This document shows positions 1-5,480 of a DNA stretch of 5,480 bases, one piece after another (the first letter of the stretch is position 1; each line of letters opens with the position of its first letter). The notes beneath the pieces were generated by a model. That model ran no database searches and was not told the DNA's origin. It saw only the letters and a list, made by a program, of their open reading frames with translations. This DNA comes from an uncultured Altererythrobacter sp. Lineage in GTDB: Bacteria; Pseudomonadota; Alphaproteobacteria; Sphingomonadales; Sphingomonadaceae. Location of the stretch: assembly GCA_937950385.1 (NCBI GenBank), contig CALFEA010000226.1, positions 1 to 5,480 on the forward strand, read 5' to 3'. The position numbers were made by a program, and so were the translations under genes.

Positions 1-81
1 GTCTGGTCGGTCGAGATGCGCGCGGCCGTGCTCAGCTGCGCTGCCATCTTTGGTTTGTGTGTCTTGAATTGTAGAAGCCAT
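1..81 (-). CDS. Unidentified protein, N-terminal 27 codons (runs off left edge)
   Basis: An open frame begins with ATG at 81 and stays open to the window edge, giving 27 residues that start MASTIQDTQTKDG. It lies 32 bases downstream of hisI on the same strand, so the two could be cotranscribed. The visible part is hydrophilic, with no signal peptide or recognisable motif. The start is uncertain: a purine-rich AAAGGGAAG stretch (97-105) sits about 15 bases before this ATG, which is long for a ribosome binding site. The same stretch is 8 bases before another ATG at 88, but that frame stops after 18 codons. I do not recognise the protein and assign no function. Confidence 0.4.
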   Translation of the reverse strand, partial: MASTIQDTQTKDGSAAEHGRAHLDRPD

Positions 82-113
82 AACGCATCTTATAGCTTCC
101 CTTTACGTTAGCG

Positions 114-506
114 TCAAGAAGTGACCTTTACGAGAGCTTCGCCTTCCAGCCGCCGGTAAAAGCAGCTGGTCTCACCAGTATGGCATGCCGGTCCCGCAGC
201 CTTAGCAATCACAACAATGGCGTCTTGATCGCAATCAATCCGCATTTCTAGAACGTTGAGCATATTGCCGGAAGTCTCACCCTTTTTCCAAAGCTGCGCG
301 CGGGACCGTGACCAAAAATGCGCAATTCCTGTTTGCTGCGTCAGGGCCAAAGCCTCGGCATTCATATGGGCGACCATCAACACATCCTTGCTCGATGCGT
401 CGGTGACAACCGCCGTTAAAAGGCCGGTTGCATCAAATTTCGGCATCAATTGAGCGCCATTCTCGATTTGCTCACGGGTGGTTTCACCGCCGGTTTGAGA
501 GCTCAC
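114..506 (-). CDS. hisI: Phosphoribosyl-AMP cyclohydrolase (HisI)
   Basis: This enzyme catalyses the third step of histidine biosynthesis, hydrolytic opening of the adenine ring of phosphoribosyl-AMP to give ProFAR, in the cytoplasm. The 130-residue protein is a standalone HisI domain without the HisE pyrophosphohydrolase fused to it in enterobacteria. Visible family signatures are the [18 protein letters not shown] block (about 64-81), the metal-binding DCDQD cluster (D91, C92, D93, D95) and the C-terminal [12 protein letters not shown] segment with C108 and C115. By family knowledge the three Cys bind zinc and the Asp cluster binds magnesium. The start is GTG at 506, chosen because AAGGA lies 7 bases upstream; ATG at 446 would remove 20 N-terminal residues and lacks this support. 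No other his gene is in the window, so hisI is not inside a his operon here. Confidence 0.96.
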   Translation of the reverse strand: MSSQTGGETTREQIENGAQLMPKFDATGLLTAVVTDASSKDVLMVAHMNAEALALTQQTGIAHFWSRSRAQLWKKGETSGNMLNVLEMRIDCDQDAIVVIAKAAGPACHTGETSCFYRRLEGEALVKVTS

Positions 507-513
507 AGATTAT

Positions 514-518
514 TCCTT
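514..518 (-). promoter_or_regulatory. Ribosome binding site of hisI
   Basis: AAGGA on the minus strand (within GAAGGAAT), 7 bases before the GTG at 506. It decides for the GTG start over the internal ATG at 446. Confidence 0.7.
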
Positions 519-601
519 CGATGAAACGACGCTGGCCTGCGACAAAATGTTGCACGATAACCACAGAAGATGGTCAAAATGCATCCCTAACTAATAAGAG
601 G

Positions 602-630
602 CTTTTATGCAGACACATGTCCTGTGACAA
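602..630 (-). promoter_or_regulatory. Possible sigma-70-type promoter for hisI
   Basis: Read on the minus strand, TTGTCA (630-625; 5 of 6 to TTGACA) is followed after exactly 17 bases by TAAAAG (607-602; 4 of 6 to TATAAT). Transcription would start near 595 and give a leader of about 90 nt before the hisI GTG. The match is by eye. A weaker TTGACC at 577-572 with TGCAAC at 554-549 is an alternative. Confidence 0.35.
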
Positions 631-634
631 ACAC

Positions 635-664
635 TTAGTGCTTGAGAAAGCACCAACCTATTAT
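635..664 (+). promoter_or_regulatory. Possible promoter of the plus-strand RNA
   Basis: TATTAT at 659-664 matches the -10 consensus at 5 of 6 positions and would place a start near 671. An upstream TTAGTG (635-640) at an 18-base spacing is only a weak -35. The predicted start coincides with the first base of a 10-bp helix in the RNA candidate. It is divergent from the proposed hisI promoter, which lies just to the left. Confidence 0.35.
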
Positions 665-670
665 CAGATG

Positions 671-866
671 CTCAATCGTATCAGGTTCAGGGGGTTGCCG
701 CGGCGCTGTTGTCATGGGGGTGATGACGCGAGCGGACAATACGATGAGGGATAGAACCTTCGTCGGCTTTCTAGGGGGACGGCCGACGATGTCTTTGCAA
801 AAGGACAAGGTTCACAACGATTCGTCACGTGGCGCCCGAGGCTTAGCGGCCTCGGGCGTTTCGCTT
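671..866 (+). ncRNA. Putative structured small RNA, unassigned family
   Basis: The gap between hisI and comF has no convincing protein gene but is dense in helices that fit together on the plus strand. Helix A pairs 671-681 with 739-748 (10 bp, A674 bulged). Inside it, 698-701 pairs with 732-735, 704-706 with 728-730, and 711-715 with 723-727 around a G-rich loop. A three-way junction follows: 754-759 pairs with 808-813 and encloses hairpin 760-767/782-789 and hairpin 790-796/801-807, which is capped by a GCAA tetraloop, with no unpaired bases at the junction. The terminator at 833-866 closes the transcript. Plus-strand sense is favoured by the GNRA loop, by U794-G803 and U710-G728 (these would be A-C mismatches on the minus strand), and by the terminator T-tract. 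I see no hallmark of 4.5S, tmRNA, RNase P RNA or a riboswitch family I know. Function is unknown, and it could be trans-acting. Confidence 0.5.
833..866 (+). terminator. Intrinsic terminator
   Basis: A perfect 10-bp GC-rich stem pairs CGCCCGAGGC (833-842) with GCCTCGGGCG (849-858) around the loop TTAGCG. A T-rich tail (TTTCGCTTTT) follows on the plus strand. On the minus strand no T-tract follows the stem, so it fits best as the end of the plus-strand RNA. Because it lies just beyond the comF stop, it may also slow or stabilise transcripts coming from comF. Confidence 0.75.
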
Positions 867-876
867 TTCTGGTGCA

Positions 877-1671
877 TCAATCTCTGGTGCCGAAACCTTC
901 AACTACGCGCGCAAAACAGGCTATGCGAACGTTCTGTGCACCGGCCTCGCGCAATGCCCGAATGCAGGCATCGCTGGTTGCGCCGCTGGTCAGCACATCA
1001 TCGACTAAGATGACGTTGCGCCCGGATAGCTTTGCCAAGCGTCCGCGCCGCGGCTTGATCGCTCCGCTAAGCGCTGTCTCGCGCTGATGCTGGCCTAGCC
1101 CGCCAAGAGAAGGCGTCATCTTGCGGCGCACAAGCCCATCGACCAGCAGTTCTCCCTTGCCCAGTTTTGCCAATTCCCGCGCCAGCAAGGCCGATTGGTT
1201 AAAGCCGCGCTGCCACATTCTAATGGGGTGCAATGGCACAGGAACCAGCAGCGGCGGCGTTTCGTCAGGTTCATGCTGTTCCAACCTCGCCGACATTATT
1301 CGCGCCAACATTGGGGCCAGCGCGATTTTCTTCCCGTGTTTGTACGACAGGATCAGTTTGCGCGAGGCAGCATTGTAGATCGTGCCGGCCGCGACACCAT
1401 CATGCAGCGGTGCTTCATCATAGCAAATCTCGCAATATTGTGGCTCTTGCTCGGCGTCTGGCAATTCGTCTGTGTCAGCGATTGGCAATGGCTTTTGACA
1501 GGCGCCGCAAACATGTTCGCCCGGCATCTCCAGCTCGCTCCAGCAAGCAACGCAAAGCCCGCCCTGCTGGCCCAATCCGTCGCCGCAAAGCGGACAGCGC
1601 GGCGGGTAAAGCAGGTCCACCAATGGCGCGAGGCCTTGCTTTAATTCCAGTGCGAAATTCATGGGAAGCAT
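877..1671 (-). CDS. comF: ComF family protein (phosphoribosyltransferase fold)
   Basis: The protein has 264 residues, typical for ComF/GntX relatives. The N-terminal part is a double-zinc-ribbon-like region with paired cysteines at C26/C29, C40/C43, C55/C58 and C80/C83. The C-terminal part is a type I phosphoribosyltransferase domain with the PRPP-loop motif ILVDDVLTSGAT at 221-232, preceded by the family segments LLVPVPLHP (141-149), RGFNQS (155-160) and RRKMTPSLGGLGQHQRE (182-198). In competent bacteria ComF takes part in DNA uptake or processing. In alphaproteobacteria the role is not established, so the symbol names the family only. The start at 1671 is chosen because AGAGG lies 6 bases upstream; the frame is open to 1779, but that stretch has no family-like residues. 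The gene is divergent from the methyltransferase gene to its right. Confidence 0.9.
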   Translation of the reverse strand: MLPMNFALELKQGLAPLVDLLYPPRCPLCGDGLGQQGGLCVACWSELEMPGEHVCGACQKPLPIADTDELPDAEQEPQYCEICYDEAPLHDGVAAGTIYNAASRKLILSYKHGKKIALAPMLARIMSARLEQHEPDETPPLLVPVPLHPIRMWQRGFNQSALLARELAKLGKGELLVDGLVRRKMTPSLGGLGQHQRETALSGAIKPRRGRLAKLSGRNVILVDDVLTSGATSDACIRALREAGAQNVRIACFARVVEGFGTRD

Positions 1672-1677
1672 GCTGCA

Positions 1678-1682
1678 CCTCT
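1678..1682 (-). promoter_or_regulatory. Ribosome binding site of comF
   Basis: AGAGG on the minus strand, 6 bases before ATG 1671. It favours that start over ATG 1662 (15 bases away) and over the upstream ATG at 1779. Confidence 0.6.
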
Positions 1683-1717
1683 TGCATGTCGCTGGCAAGC
1701 ACGGCAGGCACAATCGC

Positions 1718-2455
1718 GTGACCCGAGTTCCGAACATCTTTTCTGCGGCAAGGCGCTCTGCGGTTCGCAGCCGGTCCAATCAACATTCCGATCTTGCCCA
1801 TACCAAGGCCGATTGGCTTGCGCTGGCAATGATTGAGGACACGCTTGATCGGCTCAGCTTTATGCAGCTTGAACCGGAGCGCGCTCTGATTATCGGCCCC
1901 TATGCAGAGCGTTTGCAGCTGCCCAAAACGTGCGATGTGCTTTGCCGCGATTGGATCGATGAGGAGCAACCGATTGATGGCGCCCCTTTTGACCTCATCG
2001 TCAGCATGGGCCAGCTTGATACGGTCAATGATTTGCCCGGCGCTCTGCTGCATGCCCGCAATGCGCTCGCCCCGGATGGGATATTCATCGCGCAAATGCT
2101 GGGCGCTGGAACGCTTGCGACATTGCGGCGGATATTGCTTGAATCTGACGGCGAGAGACCGGCTGCCCGCATTCATCCGCAGATTGATAACCGCGCGGCA
2201 ACCGGATTGTTGCAACGTGCGCTCTTCTCAAAACAGGTGGTCGATCAATATCCTTTGTCTGTGTCTTATCAGAGCCTCGAGAAACTGATTTCTGATCTGC
2301 GGGCGCAGGGCCTCACAAACCAGCTTAGCGATCCGCCACCGCCTTTAACGCGGACAAGTCTGGAACGCGCGCTCCATGCATTCGAGGCTGCAAAAGACGA
2401 ACGCGGCCGTGTGACCGAACGGTTCGAAATCCTCACCCTGACAGGCTGGCGTTAG
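1718..2455 (+). CDS. NDUFAF5/BioC-like methyltransferase-fold protein
   Basis: The 245-residue protein resembles the NDUFAF5 (C20orf7) family of class I SAM-fold proteins. Recognisable blocks are the N-terminal PNIFSAARR (5-13), FDLIVSMGQLDTVNDLPGALL (about 91-111), LAPDGIFIAQMLGAGTLATLRR (117-138), the HPQIDNRAATGLLQRA segment (153-168) and the terminal FEILTLTGWR. In mitochondria NDUFAF5 modifies a complex I subunit (arginine hydroxylation of NDUFS7) and aids complex I assembly. A similar role here is an inference. Motif I reads ALIIGPYAE (56-64) and lacks the usual GxGxG pattern. The start is GTG at 1718, because the family-like sequence begins just after it; a weak CAGG lies 9 bases upstream. 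ATG at 1661 in the same frame would add 19 residues and overlap the comF start. The stop codon overlaps that of ppdK. Confidence 0.85.
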   Translation: MTRVPNIFSAARRSAVRSRSNQHSDLAHTKADWLALAMIEDTLDRLSFMQLEPERALIIGPYAERLQLPKTCDVLCRDWIDEEQPIDGAPFDLIVSMGQLDTVNDLPGALLHARNALAPDGIFIAQMLGAGTLATLRRILLESDGERPAARIHPQIDNRAATGLLQRALFSKQVVDQYPLSVSYQSLEKLISDLRAQGLTNQLSDPPPPLTRTSLERALHAFEAAKDERGRVTERFEILTLTGWR

Positions 2456-5121
2456 CCTTTCAGTGCAGCCTGTGCCGCTGCAAGCCGAGCAATTGGGACG
2501 CGGTATGGTGATGCGCTGACGTAATCCAAGCCCACTTGCTCGCAGAAATGGATGCTCGCCGGATCGCCGCCATGCTCGCCGCAAATGCCGAGCTTAATGT
2601 CGGGCCGCGTTGCCCTGCCCCGCTCTGCTGCCAACTCCACCAATTGCCCAACGCCGTCAATATCGAGGCTGACGAAGGGATCGCGCGGGAAAATGCCCTT
2701 GTCGACATAAGGCGCCAAGAACCGCGCACTATCATCGCGTGATACGCCCAATGTGGTTTGTGTCAGATCATTGGTGCCGAATGAGAAGAACGCGCCTTCT
2801 TTTGCAATTTCGCCCGCCATTAAGGCTGCGCGCGGCAATTCGATCATTGTGCCGACGAGATATTCGACCGTGATGCCGGTTTCGGCAAAGACTTCATCCG
2901 CAACCCGCTCAATCAAAGCGCGCAGCAATTCCAATTCGCGTTTGGTCGCCACCAGCGGGACCATCACTTCGGGAATGGGCGCTTCGCCGGATTCTTTTGC
3001 AACAGCGCATGCAGCCTCAAAAATTGCGCGCGCCTGCATCTCGTAAATCTCAGGATAGGTGATCCCAAGGCGGCAACCACGGTGGCCGAGCATTGGGTTG
3101 AACTCATGCAATTCATCCGCGCGGCGTTTGAGGTGATCAACCCCGTAACCGGTTGCATCGGCCAGATCAGCAAATTCAGCATCACCATGCGGCAGGAACT
3201 CGTGCAATGGCGGATCGAGCAGCCGGATCGTGCATGGCAGCCCCACCATCACCTCAAAGATCGACTGGAAATCGGCGCGCTGTTCCGGCAGCAATTTTGC
3301 CAAAGCGGTGCGGCGTCCGGCTTCATCTTCGGCCAAGATCATTTGGCGGACGGCACTGATCCGCGCAGCATCAAAGAACATATGTTCCGTGCGGCAAAGG
3401 CCGATGCCTTCTGCACCAAATTGCCGCGCCTTTGCGCAATCATCGGGCGTTTCGGCATTGGTGCGAACACGCATCCTGCGGTGAGCATCGGCCCACACCA
3501 TCAGCGTGCCAAAATCACCGACGAGCTCAGGCTCAATCGTGGCAACTTCGCCCGCCATGACTTGCCCGTTGGACCCGTCGAGAGTGATGACATCGCCCTC
3601 TGCAAATTCGCGGCTGCCGATGCGCAAAGTCCGCGCGGTCATATCAATAGACACGCCGGATGCGCCAGAGACACATGGGCGCCCCATGCCGCGCGCAACC
3701 ACGGCTGCGTGTGACGTCATGCCGCCGCGTGCGGTCAAAATACCCTGCGCTGCATGCATGCCGTGAATGTCCTCTGGCGAGGTTTCGACCCGCACCAAAA
3801 CGACTTTTTCGCCGCGCTCAGAAAGCTGCTCTGCCTTATCAGCGTCGAGCACTATCTGCCCCGATGCAGCGCCGGGTGAAGCGGGCAATCCCGTGGTCAA
3901 AACATCGCGCTTTGCCGCTGGATCAAGCGTCGGGTGGAGCAATTGATCGAGCGCCATTGGGTCAACCCGCAGGATCGCTTCCTTTTCGTCAATCAGCCCC
4001 TCGCCCACCATCTCAACCGCCATTTTAAGCGCAGCCTTGGCGGTGCGTTTGCCAGAGCGGGTTTGCAGCATCCAAAGCGTTCCCTGCTGCACGGTAAACT
4101 CAATATCCTGCATATCGCGGTAGTGCTTTTCGAGCAGGTCAAACACGCGCGCCAGCTCGCCATAGGCATCGGGCATCGCCTCTTCCATTGAGAGCGGCTT
4201 TGCACCTGCCGCCTCGCGCGCGGCTTTGGTCAAATATTGCGGTGTGCGAATGCCCGCGACAACATCTTCGCCCTGCGCATTGATCAAATATTCGCCGTAA
4301 TAGGCGCGCGTTCCGGTGGCGGGGTCGCGGGTAAAGGCAACGCCTGTCGCCGAAGTGTCGCCCATATTGCCGAACACCATGGCCTGAACATTGACGGCCG
4401 TGCCCCAGTCAGAGGGGATATCATTGAGGCGGCGATAAACTTTCGCGCGGTCGGCGTCCCAACTGTCGAATACGGCGGCAATTGCGCCCCATAATTGCTC
4501 GGTCACATCCTGCGGGAATGGCCGGCCCAACTCCTCAGCCGCGATGCTTTTATATTGCGCGACCAGCTCTTGCCAATCTTCAGAAAGCATCTCAGTATCG
4601 GCGTAATAGCCCTTGTCTTCCTTCGCGATTTCAAGCGCTTCTTCAAACAATCCGTGGTCAATCCCGAGCACCACATCGGAATACATTTGGATAAACCGGC
4701 GGTAGCTATCCCATGCAAAACGTTCATCACCCGACGCCTGCGCAAGGCCTGCTACGGTTGCATCATTCAGCCCAAGGTTGAGCACCGTATCCATCATGCC
4801 GGGCATAGAGACCCGGGCACCAGAGCGCACAGATACGAGCAATGGATCGCCCGCATCGCCAAATTTCTTGCCAACCGCCGCCTCAATATGGGCAAGCGCG
4901 CTGGCCACTTCGCCGCGTAAGGAAGTTGAGAAATCAGCACCTTCCTGCAAATAGCGCACGCATTCCTCAGTCGTGATCGTAAATCCGGGAGGAACCGGCA
5001 GGCCAATGCTGGCCATTTCAGCAAGGTTCGCGCCCTTGCCTCCAGTGATCGTCTTATCCTTTTGGCGCGGATCGCTGTGCGGGGCTGATCCGCCGAAAGT
5101 ATAGACCGATTGCTGCGACAT
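2452..5121 (-). CDS. ppdK: Pyruvate, phosphate dikinase (PPDK)
   Basis: This cytoplasmic enzyme reversibly converts pyruvate, ATP and phosphate to PEP, AMP and pyrophosphate, serving gluconeogenesis or PPi-dependent glycolysis. At 889 residues it is full length for bacterial PPDK. The N-terminal ATP-grasp domain shows GGKGANLAEM (27-36), SVRSGARVSMPGMMDT (97-112), E341 in DIEFT and Q353 in MLQTRSG. The swivelling domain has GGMTSHAAVVARGMG with phospho-acceptor H471 and T469, the residue that PPDK regulatory proteins phosphorylate in other organisms. The C-terminal PEP/pyruvate barrel has R577 (CRTEHMFF), R633, E761, N784/D785 (FGTNDLTQ) and catalytic C847 (GICGEHGG). The set keeps constant spacing relative to the Clostridium symbiosum enzyme within each domain. 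AGGA lies 6 bases before the ATG. The gene follows glyS on the same strand after 168 bases, so it probably has its own promoter. Confidence 0.98.
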   Translation of the reverse strand: MSQQSVYTFGGSAPHSDPRQKDKTITGGKGANLAEMASIGLPVPPGFTITTEECVRYLQEGADFSTSLRGEVASALAHIEAAVGKKFGDAGDPLLVSVRSGARVSMPGMMDTVLNLGLNDATVAGLAQASGDERFAWDSYRRFIQMYSDVVLGIDHGLFEEALEIAKEDKGYYADTEMLSEDWQELVAQYKSIAAEELGRPFPQDVTEQLWGAIAAVFDSWDADRAKVYRRLNDIPSDWGTAVNVQAMVFGNMGDTSATGVAFTRDPATGTRAYYGEYLINAQGEDVVAGIRTPQYLTKAAREAAGAKPLSMEEAMPDAYGELARVFDLLEKHYRDMQDIEFTVQQGTLWMLQTRSGKRTAKAALKMAVEMVGEGLIDEKEAILRVDPMALDQLLHPTLDPAAKRDVLTTGLPASPGAASGQIVLDADKAEQLSERGEKVVLVRVETSPEDIHGMHAAQGILTARGGMTSHAAVVARGMGRPCVSGASGVSIDMTARTLRIGSREFAEGDVITLDGSNGQVMAGEVATIEPELVGDFGTLMVWADAHRRMRVRTNAETPDDCAKARQFGAEGIGLCRTEHMFFDAARISAVRQMILAEDEAGRRTALAKLLPEQRADFQSIFEVMVGLPCTIRLLDPPLHEFLPHGDAEFADLADATGYGVDHLKRRADELHEFNPMLGHRGCRLGITYPEIYEMQARAIFEAACAVAKESGEAPIPEVMVPLVATKRELELLRALIERVADEVFAETGITVEYLVGTMIELPRAALMAGEIAKEGAFFSFGTNDLTQTTLGVSRDDSARFLAPYVDKGIFPRDPFVSLDIDGVGQLVELAAERGRATRPDIKLGICGEHGGDPASIHFCEQVGLDYVSASPYRVPIARLAAAQAALKG

Positions 5122-5166
5122 GTAATTTCCTAGTGCTTTTGCGTTTTGGGCGCGGTTTGGCTTCGC

Positions 5167-5194
5167 AAAGGTGACAAAGGTTACACCCTGTCAC
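5167..5194. promoter_or_regulatory. Candidate operator: three spaced GTGACA-type half-sites
   Basis: GTGACA (5171-5176), GTTACA (5180-5185) and TGTCAC (5189-5194) sit at an exact 9-base period. The last two form an imperfect palindrome around CCC. The cluster lies 46-73 bases upstream of the ppdK ATG, where a regulator of ppdK could bind. I cannot name the regulator, and I found no clear -35/-10 pair for ppdK next to it. Confidence 0.35.
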
Positions 5195-5291
5195 TTTCAA
5201 GAACGCCCTCTAAACTTTTGAACTTACAGCGAAACTCAATTTTTGACCATGCAGGCGGACAGTGGGGGGCAGACAGGCATTTGTCACCTTT
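5167..5291. repeat. 12-bp inverted repeat flanking the glyS-ppdK gap
   Basis: AAAGGTGACAAA at 5167-5178 recurs exactly as its reverse complement TTTGTCACCTTT at 5280-5291. The right copy overlaps the glyS stop codon. The arms are about 100 bases apart, which suits two binding sites for one dimeric regulator better than a simple hairpin. The intervening sequence shows no gene and no clear terminator for glyS. Confidence 0.6.
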
Positions 5292-5480
5292 ACCCCTCAA
5301 TCCGGGAGAAATCGGCAACCTGATGCACCGCACCACGGAAACGCGCTAGCAGATCAAGCCGCGCGCCGCGCACAGCCTTTTCTTCAGCGTTGACAATCAC
5401 ATCTTCAAAGAACCGGTCGATGGGCGCGCGCAATGTGGCGAGCGCGGACATGGCCGAGGCGAAATCCTCCTTCGCCAGCG
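5290..5480 (-). CDS. glyS: Glycyl-tRNA synthetase beta subunit, C-terminal end (partial)
   Basis: The frame enters from the right edge and ends at TAA (5292-5290), giving the last 62 residues. They read [20 protein letters not shown], then [20 protein letters not shown], then [20 protein letters not shown] and EG. The 'LR.PIDRFF..V.VN.E...R..RL.LL' pattern and the 'VADFSRIEG' tail are characteristic of the GlyS C terminus in alphaproteobacteria. GlyS pairs with GlyQ in the heterotetrameric enzyme that charges tRNA-Gly. This C-terminal helical region resembles the anticodon-binding domain of class I synthetases such as ArgRS. The start and the rest of the gene are outside the window. It reads in the same direction as ppdK. 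Confidence 0.93.
   Translation of the reverse strand, partial: LAKEDFASAMSALATLRAPIDRFFEDVIVNAEEKAVRGARLDLLARFRGAVHQVADFSRIEG

Noticed and set aside
428..754. Plus-strand open frame of 108 residues
   Set aside because: It starts antisense within hisI and has low-complexity His/Arg/Cys-rich sequence without family resemblance.
833..858. Hairpin as the intrinsic terminator of comF
   Set aside because: On the minus strand no T-tract follows the stem; the T-rich side faces plus-strand transcription.
671..866. Known RNA families (4.5S/SRP, tmRNA, RNase P RNA, 6S, common riboswitches)
   Set aside because: No SRP GGAAGCAGCC-type loop, no tmRNA tag or acceptor sequence, none of the RNase P conserved blocks, no single-rod 6S shape, and no recognisable riboswitch core; judged by eye only.
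642..1013. Plus-strand open frame of 123 residues over the hisI-comF gap
   Set aside because: It runs through the terminator hairpin and into comF antisense, has no recognisable motif, and the region is better explained as RNA helices.
1672..1779. N-terminal extension of comF to ATG 1779
   Set aside because: The added 36 residues are not family-like, while ATG 1671 has an AGAGG at the right spacing; the extension would also overlap the start of the methyltransferase gene.
1475..2215. 246-residue minus-strand open frame
   Set aside because: It is antisense to the well-supported methyltransferase gene and the comF start, with an arginine-rich composition typical of a shadow frame and no domain.
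3082..3714. 210-residue plus-strand open frame inside ppdK
   Set aside because: It is a shadow of the ppdK codons; several similar antisense frames occur along the gene and none has a domain or a ribosome binding site.
5250..5280. GGACAG/AGACAG G-rich stretch as a glyS terminator
   Set aside because: It does not form a stable stem followed by a T-tract on the minus strand.
5146..5349. 67-residue plus-strand open frame over the ppdK upstream region
   Set aside because: It overlaps the glyS end in antisense, has no family resemblance, and covers the repeat cluster.

Overview
The window reads as ordinary chromosome from an alphaproteobacterium, most likely Sphingomonadales (Erythrobacter/Sphingomonas-like). 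That placement is an inference from protein style, the moderately high GC content and the glyS-ppdK neighbourhood; there is no rRNA or other marker to confirm it. I see no mobile element, phage gene, CRISPR array or tRNA.

Layout, left to right. At 1-81 (minus) is the start of an unidentified gene that runs off the left edge. At 114-506 (minus) is hisI, the phosphoribosyl-AMP cyclohydrolase of histidine biosynthesis, with a GTG start. The 370-base gap 507-876 has no convincing protein gene. It holds a possible promoter for hisI on the minus strand and, on the plus strand, a putative structured RNA of about 195 nt (671-866). That RNA has a -10-like box in front, several mutually consistent helices inside and a strong intrinsic terminator at its end. 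At 877-1671 (minus) is a ComF-family phosphoribosyltransferase-like protein. It is divergent, across about 46 bases, from a plus-strand NDUFAF5/BioC-like methyltransferase-fold gene (1718-2455). The stop codon of that gene interlocks with the stop codon of ppdK (2452-5121, minus), a full-length pyruvate phosphate dikinase with all expected catalytic residues. Upstream of ppdK is a 168-base gap carrying repeated GTGACA/TGTCAC half-sites. The right edge (5290-5480, minus) is the C-terminal end of glyS, the glycyl-tRNA synthetase beta subunit.

The protein genes are housekeeping: histidine synthesis, interconversion of PEP and pyruvate, tRNA charging, probably a respiratory-complex assembly factor, and a ComF-type protein. 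They do not form one pathway or a defence system. The two places worth a second look are the unassigned RNA candidate between hisI and comF and the repeat-bearing regulatory region in front of ppdK.
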